From Zizania palustris (taxonomy: Eukaryota > Streptophyta > Magnoliopsida > Poales > Poaceae): a stretch of 64,000 bases of DNA. The DNA lies in contig JAAALK010000080.1 of assembly GCA_019279435.1 (NCBI GenBank), positions 86,402,328-86,466,327 on the forward strand, in the 5' to 3' direction. Made by a program: the position numbers and the translations under genes. This document shows positions 1 through 9,507 of this stretch, one piece after another (positions within the stretch are counted from its first letter, which is position 1; each line of letters opens with the position of its first letter). The notes under the pieces were generated by a model, which worked only from the letters and a program-made list of their open reading frames with translations, did not search any database and was not told the DNA's origin.

Positions 1-731
1 CTATAAATATGGGGCTCGGTAGGAAACTTTAACACTTGAGCATTACTGTTGAGCTCCTGTAGACAGACCTCACTGTATTCACTCTGAGTTCAATTTATTT
101 CAGTGTTCCTTGTTCAAGCGGCGAAGCCCTGCTTCTGTGTGCTTTTGCTTGAGCTCGTATTGCATACCTCGCTAGTTTTAGTTCACCGAAGCCTGTCTTG
201 GCGAAGGGTGTTTTATATCGCGAAGTGTGTTTTACAGTGTGCTGTCGCTCTGTGTAACACGAGGCAAGACCTCGCTGCTTACTAGCGAAGCCCTGTTCTG
301 TTTCCCGTAGTGCTTCTTGTGTCGAAGCCCTTAGCGTAGTCCATTTGCGTGTGCGTGTAGACCTTCGTGTACGAAGCCCAGCACCCGTTGCTGTCGCCAA
401 GTACTTGGTCGAAGTCCTCAGAGGGCTGTCCACTCTTGCGAAGGGTGAAGTGCGAAGCCTGCTCGAAGCACCTCGTGTGCGGAGCCTGCACTGACTTAGC
501 AGAGTTGATTTTCGAGGGTTGTTCGTGGAGCGAAGTCTTCTTGGCTTCGAACTTTTGCTCCTCCGAAGCCTGTGTTCGAAGGTGTCGAAGTACCTCCGAA
601 CCAGACCTTCGAAGGTAGTGTTCGAAGCCTGTTCCGCAGAAGACAGAACAGAACCGAAGGCTAAGTTTTTAGCCAGAAATTTTAAAAAGCTCCCATTCAC
701 CCCCCCTCTGGTCGCCGTTTCCGGTCCAACA
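1..731 (+). repeat. Partial LTR (plus strand) of the Copia-1 family, cut by the window edge
   Basis: The stretch starts at a TATA-like box (ctataaatat, 1-10) and ends in ccggtccaaca, the same terminus as the Copia-1 LTR at 4234. It is the reverse complement of roughly 4234-4965, with scattered differences. It is rich in ttcgaag/cgaagcc words. It points the opposite way to the adjoining Copia-1 coding region and meets it abruptly at 731/732, inside the integrase reading frame. It is either a solo LTR or the 3' LTR of a second same-family element that inserted into Copia-1. If so, the bases after it (cctat, 732-736) should also flank its missing left end. Confidence 0.85.
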
Positions 732-1703
732 CCTATGCTCATCAAGCATCGTCCTAGCCATCTCAACCAAAGTGCGGTTCTTTCTCTCAACAACACCATT
801 TTGTTGAGGAACCCGCGGAGCAGAGAATTGATGTTCTATGCCATGCTCCATACAAAAGTCAACAAAGAGACTGTTTTTGAACTCGGTGCCATTATCGCTT
901 CGAATGAATTTCAATGCACCAGGGAGTTCAGTAAAAAGTCTCAAAGCCAAGCTCCGAAAGTGTGAAAACACTTCATCCTTGCTGGCAAGAAAGAAGACCC
1001 ATGAGTAGCGAGAGAAATCGTCGACAATAACTAATACATACCACTTGCCGCCTAAAGAACTAACCCGAGAAGGACCTACAGTGTCCATATGGAGAAGTTC
1101 CCCGGGTTGTTCAGTCATCACTGTGGTGACTGGCGAATGCGAAGCAGCAATCATTTTTCCATGTCGACACGGAGCGCAAACTAAATTCTTCTCAAACTTG
1201 AGCTTGGACAATCCTCGGATCAGGCCTAGGGCGCTCAGACGAGCGAGCAACTCAAAGCTCATATGCCCTAGTCTCCTATGCCACTTCCAAAGCTCAGAAG
1301 TCGAATGTGCAACAAGACAATGAGAAGGGCCAGATGACTCTGAAAAATCTGCTCCAAAAACTCTCCCAACTCTAAAGATCTTACACACCACAACACCATC
1401 AGAATTGAGCACTTGCGAAGTATCACGATGAAATCGCACTTCGAAGCCCTCATCAAGCAACTGAGATACAGACAGCAAATTGTACCCCAGGTTTTCAACC
1501 AAAGCAACATCTTTGAGAGTGAAATTCGAGTTAATTCTTACCACACCTTTACCTTTCACTCTACTCCTTCGATTGTTTCCGAAGGTGATATGTTCCCTTT
1601 GCTTGGTTGTGGTGAGGCTGGAGAACCAAGCTGCATCTCCGGTCATGTGGCGCGAACAACCGGAGTCCATGATCCACGTGCCCTCCAAGCCTCGATCTGT
1701 CAC
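732..1703 (-). pseudogene. Copia-1 pol fragment: protease, GAG-pre-integrase and integrase core
   Basis: The translation opens with the aspartic protease motif DSGCSRHMTG. Next comes the pre-integrase zinc region (LWKWHRRLGH, then CAPCRHGK). The integrase core shows all three catalytic acidic residues: D in HMDTVGP, D in RSDNGTEF and E in VVERKNR. It has no internal stops. It ends abruptly after ARTMLDEH, where the inverted LTR begins at 731. It shares the frame of gag and is separated from it by one TAG stop at 1704-1706. It would have supplied polyprotein cleavage and cDNA integration. As it lacks reverse transcriptase here, the copy is not functional. Confidence 0.85.
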
Positions 1704-4169
1704 CTACACACGATAAGAATATCTCGATCGCTCAGTGCTGGGGTGAGTGAAATAATGACGAGGCATCCAGCACTGAGTGACACGAGTAGTAGGTGCAGTA
1801 AAAGTAGACGGTCTACGCACATGATAATCAGAATAATGCAAAGTGCGAGGTCTACCTACATGCTGTGAACGAACAACATGTCGAGGTCTCCTACTCTGAC
1901 GAGGTACAAAGCTACTCGCCCGAGGTCTACCACCATATGGAACATGGTGAACACCTCGAGGAGCAAAACCTCTCCGAGAAGCACGAGGAGCCTCAAAAGT
2001 AGGACGATAGTACATCTCAGACTCATGCATACCTAAAGATGGGTAATGCATGTCCTGGAAACTCATCGCCTGAGAGCGTCGATCATCCTTGATGCAACGA
2101 AAACAAAACCCAACCAAATGACCCGCCCGCTGACAATAGGAACAATGAAACACTCTCCTGAGGGCACTCACATGGGTCACAGGAGCAACTCTCACAGGCT
2201 CCTTTGGTTTTCTCTGAGTGGTTTTCTTGGGAGGATTTTTCTTGGCAGGAGGAGTGGTTTTCCTTGGTGGATGGGTAGGCTTTTTGGTTGGTGGGGTGTC
2301 TAACAGAGCTCTCTCTTTCTCTAGGGTGGTGGGAGAGGTGAAAACAGTTTTGGTCTTACTGTCTGAAGGTATCCTCTCAAAACCCAAACCTAGAGCTACC
2401 CCTGCTCTGTCAGCACACAACTTGGTCTTGGCCAAGAGCAAATCCATCCTACCCTTTCCCTCAGTGCATTTATTAACCACGGAAAGGAGGTATTCATTTT
2501 CAGACATGAGATTTTCAGCTCGCTCTCTAACAGTGCCTAGCTGGTCCTTAAGGGTAATGCAAGTGTCACACACAGGCTGCACATCCTTAGAACTACCGGC
2601 CCTCTCCAATCTAGCCTCTAAATCATGAACATGCTTATCACGTAAATTAATGCTATCGCGTAATAAAGAGCAGTTCATGCAATCAATAACTTCATGAGGT
2701 CTAGAATCCACCTCCAAAAGCTGCTTCTGTGCAGTCTCAAGCTCAGAAAGAGTTTGAGCATGAACAGAACGCAACTGAGCAAGCTCACTCATGACAACAG
2801 AACAGGACTCACATTCAGCATCATCAAATTTAGACTTAAGCATGGCATATTCAGTAGAAATAGTTTCTAGCCTAAGTCTAAGGTCTTTTCTTTCTCTAGC
2901 GGCTTGCACAAGTAATCTATCCTGACCAAGCACTACTTCATTCAGCTCATCTAATTTAATTAGTAGCTGGTCAGATGATAGGTTTACCTCAGATGAGTCA
3001 AGCTCATCGCCGCTGTGATCGCTGTCGGCCATGAAGCAAAGGCCGGTGAAGTCTCGTCCCTTCTTGTCCTTCTTGTCCTCCTTCCTTGGGGACTCCTCCT
3101 CCTCCTCAGAGCTCGACTCCTCAGTTGAGGAAGTGTCGATGTCGCTGAGAGCAGCAACAAATGCTCTGGAAGCGGCCTTGGCTACTTTCTTAGCCATCTT
3201 GCCGCGCTTGCCCTTCACAAAGGGTTTCCTCTCCTTCTTGTGGTATTTAGGGCGCTCACTCTCATCTCTCTTTTTGAGCTTTGGGCAATTTTCCTTGATG
3301 TGAGAAGTGTCACCGCATTCAAAACAACCACTAAAACCACTTCTCCTCTGATCCCGTCTCTCATGATGAAAACGGGTGAACCTCCGCGCAATGAGAGCAA
3401 GCTCATCATCAGCTAGAGTGTCCACCTGCTCCTTTGTGACGGAGACCAGAGAGGATAAAGCAAAACCATCGGCAAAAACACAAGTACCAGATGTGCTTGG
3501 TTCTGCAGTGGTGCCACGGCTAGTGCTAGAAACCAATGCCAATGGCTGTGGCAAAGAGCTTCTGTGCACTGCAAGAGATGCCTTGGCAATCTCTGTGGAC
3601 TTCAGTTTGCTAAAGAGTTCGTCACAGGTCAATGTGTCATAACCTGTGGACTCCTCAATGCTGGATATCTTTACTTCCCATATGCTACGGTCAAGAGCAT
3701 AGAGAAGATTGATAGCCCTATCATGATCACTGTAAGCAAGCGTCCCGTTGGATCGCAAGTTTTCTCACTATCGCGTCAAAGCGAGAAAACATGACATCTA
3801 TAGATTCACCAGGTGCCTGCACAAACAGCTGATACTGTTGATTGTAGGTGCTTTGGCGCCTGGCCTTAATCTGAGTAGAGCCCTCATGAAAGACAGTGAG
3901 CGTTGTCCAAATCTCCCTAGCAGTCCTAAGGTGCTGCACCCTATCGAACTCACTTCTACTCAAACCGATGAACAGTATGTTTCTTGCCTTGGAATCGCAT
4001 TATACTGATCCTTCTCAGTCTGAGAGGTGCGAGTCTCAGGGATGGAGTATTGTGAGTCCACAATCTCCCAAATTGCATTTCCTTGGCTTAACAAGTAAGC
4101 CTCCATGCGCACCTTCCAGTATGCAAAATCTGTCCCATCGAAGAGAGGAATTTTACTGCCTCTATCCAT
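1704..4169 (-). pseudogene. Copia-1 gag (capsid/nucleocapsid), two single-base indels
   Basis: The start is the ATG at 4169 (MDRGSKIPLFDGTDF), just after the primer site. The N-terminal UBN2/retrotransposon-gag region is read in three frames. One A appears lost near 3990 and one gained in an A-run near 3767, so about 220 bases lie out of frame. From 3758 down to 1704 it is open for 684 codons. That part has a CCHC knuckle (CFECGDTSHIKENC), a Lys/Glu-rich region, a long coiled-coil-like stretch and a second knuckle (CSYCQRAGHLVGFC). It ends in a TAG directly followed by protease in the same frame. Gag forms the virus-like particle and packages element RNA. Confidence 0.85.
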
Positions 4170-4219
4170 GTCGCCAACAGATCACAAAACCGGTTAAGGT
4201 CAACTGGTGATCTTAACCC

Positions 4220-4231
4220 GCTCTGATACCA
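4220..4231 (-). promoter_or_regulatory. Primer binding site of Copia-1 (tRNA-iMet)
   Basis: On the minus strand the bases read TGGTATCAGAGC, the complement of the initiator tRNA-Met 3' end that primes most plant Copia elements. It lies two bases inside the LTR end at 4234. Confidence 0.9.
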
Positions 4232-4233
4232 AT

Positions 4234-6249
4234 TGTTGGACCGGAAACGGCGACCAGAGGGGGGGTGAATGGGAGCTTTTAAAATTTCGGGCTAAAAACT
4301 AGCCTTCGGTTTGGTTCTGTCTTCTGCGGAACAGGCTTCGAACACAACCTTCGAAGGTCTGGTTCGGAGGTACTTCGACAGCTCCGAACACAGGCTTCGC
4401 AGGAGCAAAAGTTCGAAGCCTAGAAGACTTCGCTCCACTAACAACCCTCGAAAATCTACTCTGCTAAGTCAGTGCAGGCTCCGCACACAGGGTGCTTCGA
4501 GCAGGCTTTGCACTTCACCCTTCGCAAGAGTGGATAGCCCTCTGAGGACTCCGATCAAGTACTTGGCAACAACAACTGGTGCTGGGCTTCGTACACGAAG
4601 GTCTACACGCACACAAATGGACTTTTGCTAAGGGCTTCGACACAAGAAGCAAAACAGGCTTCGAACATGGCTTCGCTAGTAAGCTGTGTGGTCTGGCCTC
4701 AAGTTACATAGAGCGACAGCACACTGAAAACACACTTCGCAGAACCAATAACCTTCGCCTAGACAGGCTTCGGTGCACTACAACTAGCGAAGTATGTAAC
4801 GCAAGCTCAAGCAAAAAGCACAAAGACGCAGGGCTTCGCCGCTTGAACAAGGAACACAAAATAAATTGAACTCTGGATGAAGTACAACGAAGTGTGTGGC
4901 TACAGGAGCTCAACAGTAAATGCTCAAAGTGTTAAATGTTACCTACCGAGCCCCCATATTTATAGCCCACAGTTCACCCAAAGGAAATGACTACACTACC
5001 CCTAGGGTTTACAAAGGATTTGTCTCTACAGAACTAAGGGGTACAAAAGGTAGTCCACCTTTATTCTGGAGGCTTCTCTGTCAGCTTTGCAGAGGGGACA
5101 GTGTCAGCCTTTTACAGAACAGACAGTGTCAGCCTTTGCAGTCTTTGACCTTCTGGAATCCTCCCTTCGCACGCGAGGGTGCGGTAGCTTCGGCGAGAAG
5201 CCTTGAGCCTGGTGGCCTTCGCCTCACCGAAGTCAGTCTCCGATACACTGACGGTTTTGAGCCGAAGCCGTCAAAGCCCTTGGGCCTTCGCACCAACACC
5301 TCCGGAGTGGACCACCACGGCTTCGCAGCTACACACAGCTCGAACTCCGTCAGTCCGTGTACCGAAGCCATGTAGGCCGAAGCACCTCAAGTCAACCACA
5401 CTCCGGAGCTAGCCTTGCTCCGAAGCCTTCCTCACTCCGAAGCCCCACCTTCGGAGTACCACCCTTCGAAGTCCCTCCTTCGTCCAAGGCCTCCGCATGA
5501 AGCATTCCATGAGCACTTCGTCGCAGTGCCTCTCCCCGAGCACACTCCTCGACGAGCCTCACCCGGACCATGCCTTCGATGCGCCTCGACTTCTGAGACC
5601 TTCGTTGGGTACATTCGAATGTCTCCCTCCAGAGCACACTTCGAATTCCTTGCCTCCACAGAGGACTTGTTCCACCAGCTCCGAAGTCACTCCATCCGGA
5701 GTACCTTCGAAGTGCCTCACCTCCGAGGACTTTGTCCCGGAGCACCTTCAGCCGGAGCCACGCTCCGCACTCTCTGCCTTCACCTGGCACGCCTCGACCC
5801 GAGGACCGACCCGGACCACCTTCGCACCCACCGTGACAGAGCTCCCCGCTCCCATGGCATCAAGCCTCCCGCTTGACCCAGGTTCACCTGCTGCGAACCT
5901 TGTCCGTCGCCTCCAAAGTCCCTGCGCACCACAGACAAGCAGACAAGTGTATCCAGTACTCCGGAGACCTCTCTGGGTTAGCAACCTCCGGTACACACTC
6001 CGGTGTACCGCCCAAAGTACCGAAGCCCTCGGTACGAACCCAGTCATCGCGTACTGTTGGACCCCTCCGACAAGCACACTCCGCTGCACAGCTGCAGCAA
6101 CCAGCCACCGAACACCCTTCGGTGAAACCACCTCCGAACACACTTCGGAGGTACAACATCCGAACCCCTTCGAAGGTACCCTTCGAACAGAGGGTAAAAT
6201 CCTGTCAATCACTCATCACAAAACACCGAAACCAACCCTTGGTTTCTCA
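4234..6249 (-). repeat. 5' LTR of Copia-1 (about 2.0 kb)
   Basis: On the minus strand it starts TGAGAAACC (6249) and ends CCGGTCCAACA (4234). The outer end could be two bases further out (6251). A TATA-like box lies at 4956-4964 (minus ctataaatat). The LTR is loaded with short ttcgaag/cttcgg words and is GC-richer in 5160-6200. Several open frames cross it (for example 5497-6420), but they have no conserved domain and are chance ORFs. Confidence 0.85.
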
Positions 6250-7339
6250 CATTTCAATTTTTTCACTTGCTCTCTAGCAAAGCTGAGTTGGTCCTTAAGG
6301 GTGATGCAGGTGGGACATGCTGGCTGCACATCCTTAAAACACTCAGCACTCTCCAATCTATCCTTAAGTTCATCAACATGCCTATCTCTAAAATTAATGC
6401 TTTCAACAAGTAAAGGATAGTTCATGCATTCGTTGATGACCACAGGACTAGACTCCACCACCAAAAGCTGCTTTTCAGTTGATTCAAGTTTTTCAACTGT
6501 TTGAGCATGTGTAAAATGCAGATGAGCAAGTTCATCCATGACAATAAGACATGACTCACATTCGACATCATAATACTTAGATTTCAGAATTACAAATTCA
6601 GTAGAAATAGTTTCAAGTCTGAGTTTTAGTTCTTTTCGTTCTTTAGCAGCAAGTTTAAGTAATCTATCTTGAGAACAAACAGCATCATGCAATTCATCAT
6701 TTTGAACAAGAAGTTGATCATGGGATAGATATACCTCATAAGTGTCAAGCTCGTCGCTGCTATCGATGCCATCGACCACGAAGCAAAGGTCGGTGAGGTC
6801 CATTGTCTTCTTATCCTTCTTCTCTTTCTTGGGAGGCTCCTCTTCCTCCGAGCTTGGCTCCTCGCTTGATGTACCGTCGATGTCGCTGGGGGCGGCCACA
6901 AAAGCTCTAGCTACTCGTTTAGCCACTTTTCCACGTTTCCCTTTAAAGTAATGTTTCTTGTTCCACTTTTGGTGCTTGTGCTCATTTTCATTTTTTATTT
7001 TTAATTTAGGGCAATTCGCTGTTATATTAGAAGTATCTCCACATTCAAAACACCGTTGTGACCCTCCTCTCCTTTGGTCTCGTCTATCATTGTAGAAGCG
7101 AGTGAACTTCTTGACAATGAGAGCTAGCTCCTCATCGTCTAGAGTGTACACTTGTTCTTTTGTGACAGAGACGAGGAGGACAGGACAAAACCACCAGAAT
7201 AAGAACAAACTCCAAAAACGCCAGAAAAACTACCTCCAGATGAGGTACCAATGCCAGGAATAGAAACTAAAGCAATAGAAGGCAACAAAAAGTTTTCGAC
7301 TCCTGAACGAGACACCTTGGCAATCTCGGTGGACTTAAG
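6250..7339 (-). pseudogene. Copia-2 gag, C-terminal part
   Basis: The region covers the middle and C-terminal gag: a Ser/Gly-rich linker, the VSVTKEQV..TLDDEELALIVKKF motif, a zinc knuckle and a coiled-coil with regularly spaced CESC/CPTC cysteine pairs. The knuckle reads CFECGDTSNITANC, with Asn in place of the usual His, so zinc binding is probably lost. There is a frameshift near 7190. The reading joins 18888 across Copia-3: the sequence before 7339 (LKSTEIAKVS) continues at 18888 as the codons for DELFSKL. Confidence 0.8.
7335..7339. repeat. Target site duplication of Copia-3, left copy (ttaag)
   Basis: The five bases just outside the left LTR read ttaag and match 18883-18887 exactly. 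They lie in the gag reading frame of Copia-2. Confidence 0.95.
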
Positions 7340-9443
7340 TGAGGAGCCATGCTGAATAGCGTGGGCCTCATGGCTCCAGATGTGATGAGTCATTGTCAAC
7401 GATAGTCAAAGAGGACAGAAGAAGGGAGGAAATCTGCTGTGTCATGGGCCTCGTGTGACTCAGGTACACGGGCAGCGAGCGACTGTCGGGCAGAGGGGCC
7501 GCGAAGTCGGGCTGGCCCAATCCGGGTACATGGGCCAGAAGCAGCAGAAGACCCACTAGGCTGTTGACCAGGATGACTCAGGTACACGGGCGGTGAGCGA
7601 TTGCCGGGCTGAGAGAGCTATGGAGTCGGATCGGCCCAATCCGGGTACCTGGTGCAAAGTCGGTGGAGGCTTTGTCAGTTTTGGCGCAAAACTGACGATC
7701 GCTGATCTTGTATCGGACTGTCCAGAAGAGAAGCCGTAGTCACTACGAAACCTTAGCTTCCGGATAAGTCATCTGTAAATAGGAGTTTACTATTTTGTCC
7801 CTAGGCCCACAGTTAGTCAGTCGAGTCTGTAAAAATATCCTAAGGGCAGTTTAGTCTTTTCCTTTATTTAAGCGTCTTTAAAAAACCCTAAGGGGCTGGC
7901 GGAATATTCCTAGCTATTGGGCAGCCTATAAATAGGGCCCCAATCCCTATGGTTAGGTCACCCTTTCAAGAAATCACTTTTTAATCAAGGATTGGGTCAT
8001 TTGTTTCCTGCATTCTCTCTCCTGTTTTTGCGCCGCCAGGATCCTGCTCATGAGACTCATTTTCCTGTATGCAATATCGTGAGTCCTGTTCTTCATGAAT
8101 CTGTGAGATTCTATTCTCTTCACTTGTCATTCGGGTTGCAGTGATTTTGTAGTTGTTTTTACTGCTTCGTTTGACGTGTGATTTCTATTCCTGAGCGAAT
8201 GTTACTCTGTTGCTTCTATTCTTCACGTGAGTAGTACTAGTTCTTGCTTGTAGCAAGTAGTACCTACTCCCTGTAGCAACAATACACTAGTACTCTAGCT
8301 TTGCTTTTTCCTACATAGCCTTTTTGGTCGAGTAGACAGAGCCTAGTCTTTCTCTGGCTGTTTCTGTCGAAGCCCCTTGTCTGTTCGAAGTTATTCAGCT
8401 CTGTGAAGCAGGCTTCGACCTGACATCTTCGAAGGCTTCGCTAGAACCTTCAACTCAGAACTCGAACTATGAATCTAGCTTCGAAGTATGGTCTATGCTT
8501 AGTTTCTATTCGTTGACATACTTCGGCACTTTTGCGAAGCATACTTTGACAGGCTTCAAGTTAGCTTCGAAGCATGTCTCTCTGGTAGACTTCGCACGGA
8601 GTGTGTTTTTCTGAGAATTTTCTCTGCTGTTGTCTTTTCTGTGGATCTTAGTTTGTGAGTTCGAAGCTTGTCTCTCGAAGTTTGTATCAAGGCTTTGATT
8701 TCTTTTGAGAGCATCAGCAGACTTCGATTCGAGGTTGGTCTGTGGTTCGAAGGTTACCACTTCGGTAGTTATACCTCGATCAAGCTAACTTCGAAGGTAG
8801 AATGTAGGCTTCGATTTGATCTTGCTGCTATGTGTTTGGCTTCGCTTCTCTTTCGAAGGTTGCATTTCTGAGAACTTTGTTTGAAGCTTTCTGATCGAAG
8901 TCTAGGCTTCGAAGTAAATTGTTCGAAGCAAGCTTTGATACTTTCATACTTCGCTTCGAAGCATACTTCGCTCTCTGCCACACTTGAACTAGGCTAGTCT
9001 CAACAAACCTTCGACACTTCAACAACAACCTTCGCTAGACTTCGACAAGGGACTCTGAAGCAGGCTTCGACACTGCGAAGCAGGCTTCGACACTACGAAT
9101 CAGGCTTTGACACAACGAAGCAGGCTTCGCCAAGTTTCGAACGGGAGACAAAGTTGAACAGTAACTTCTCATCTCTTTTCATGTACACTTAGATCATCTG
9201 CTGAGAAGTTTGATCTGCCAGGTTTTGAATATTTTGTTTATCTGCCTGTTAGCACTGTATTGGTGTTTCTCTATCAGGGACACCAGTCTTTTCTAGGCTA
9301 GAAACTTTTAGACTTAGGCAATCTGTTCACGCTTTGCTGCTTAGTCTTTTGAGGTGCGTTGGGTGTTGGGAGCAGGCCATAGATTCGAAAGAATTTTTAG
9401 GCGCCCATTCACCCCCCCTCTGGTCACTACTTTCGGTCCTACA
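7340..9443 (+). repeat. 5' LTR of Copia-3
   Basis: It runs from TGAGGAGCC to GGTCCTACA. A TATA box (ctataaatag) lies at 7927-7936, and the start of element RNA should follow shortly after. The R/U5 half (8340-9130) is dense in cttcgaag-type palindromes and contains 20-bp tandem units at 9061-9130. Confidence 0.95.
9061..9130 (+). repeat. 20-bp tandem repeat in the Copia-3 5' LTR
   Basis: Three full units of the type caggcttcgacactgcgaag (9061, 9081, 9101) and a partial fourth (9121). The 3' LTR has only two full units plus the partial one (18521-18570). Confidence 0.9.
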
Positions 9444-9445
9444 AG

Positions 9446-9457
9446 TGGTATCAGAGC
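9446..9457 (+). promoter_or_regulatory. Primer binding site of Copia-3 (tRNA-iMet)
   Basis: TGGTATCAGAGC, complementary to the initiator tRNA-Met 3' end, two bases after the LTR. Confidence 0.95.
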
Positions 9458-9507
9458 CTGGTTAGGGTTTTCCATACCTTAACCGGTTCTAAACCCCAGT
9501 AGTGATC

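Larger units (their letters stand above)
732..6249 (-). mobile_element. Copia-1: Sirevirus-type Ty1/Copia element, 5' part only
   Basis: Read on the minus strand: 5' LTR (6249 to 4234), tRNA-iMet primer site, gag, in-frame stop, protease and integrase. It is then broken off at 732 by an inverted LTR. Reverse transcriptase, RNase H and the 3' LTR are not in the window. The order protease-integrase before the break is the Copia order. Two zinc knuckles and a long coiled-coil gag are typical of the Sirevirus lineage. The right flank at 6250 is gag of Copia-2, so this element is nested in Copia-2. Confidence 0.85.

Noticed and set aside
2218..2628. Plus-strand ORF with runs of Gly and Val, like a membrane segment
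   Set aside because: It is the complement of the Lys/Pro-rich part of Copia-1 gag; the apparent hydrophobic run comes from reading KKTTPP-type codons backwards.
4220..4231. tRNA-like sequence considered as a tRNA gene
   Set aside because: Only 12 bases complementary to the tRNA-iMet 3' end are present; this is a primer binding site, as at 9446, 19439, 41432 and 61269.
5497..6420. 307-codon plus-strand ORF in the GC-richer part of the Copia-1 LTR
   Set aside because: It lies wholly in LTR and host gag sequence and crosses an element boundary at 6249. Its composition is low-complexity Ser/Pro/Thr and no domain is visible.
9061..9130. Regular repeats and palindromes considered as a CRISPR-like array
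   Set aside because: The units are directly tandem without spacers and lie in a plant LTR.
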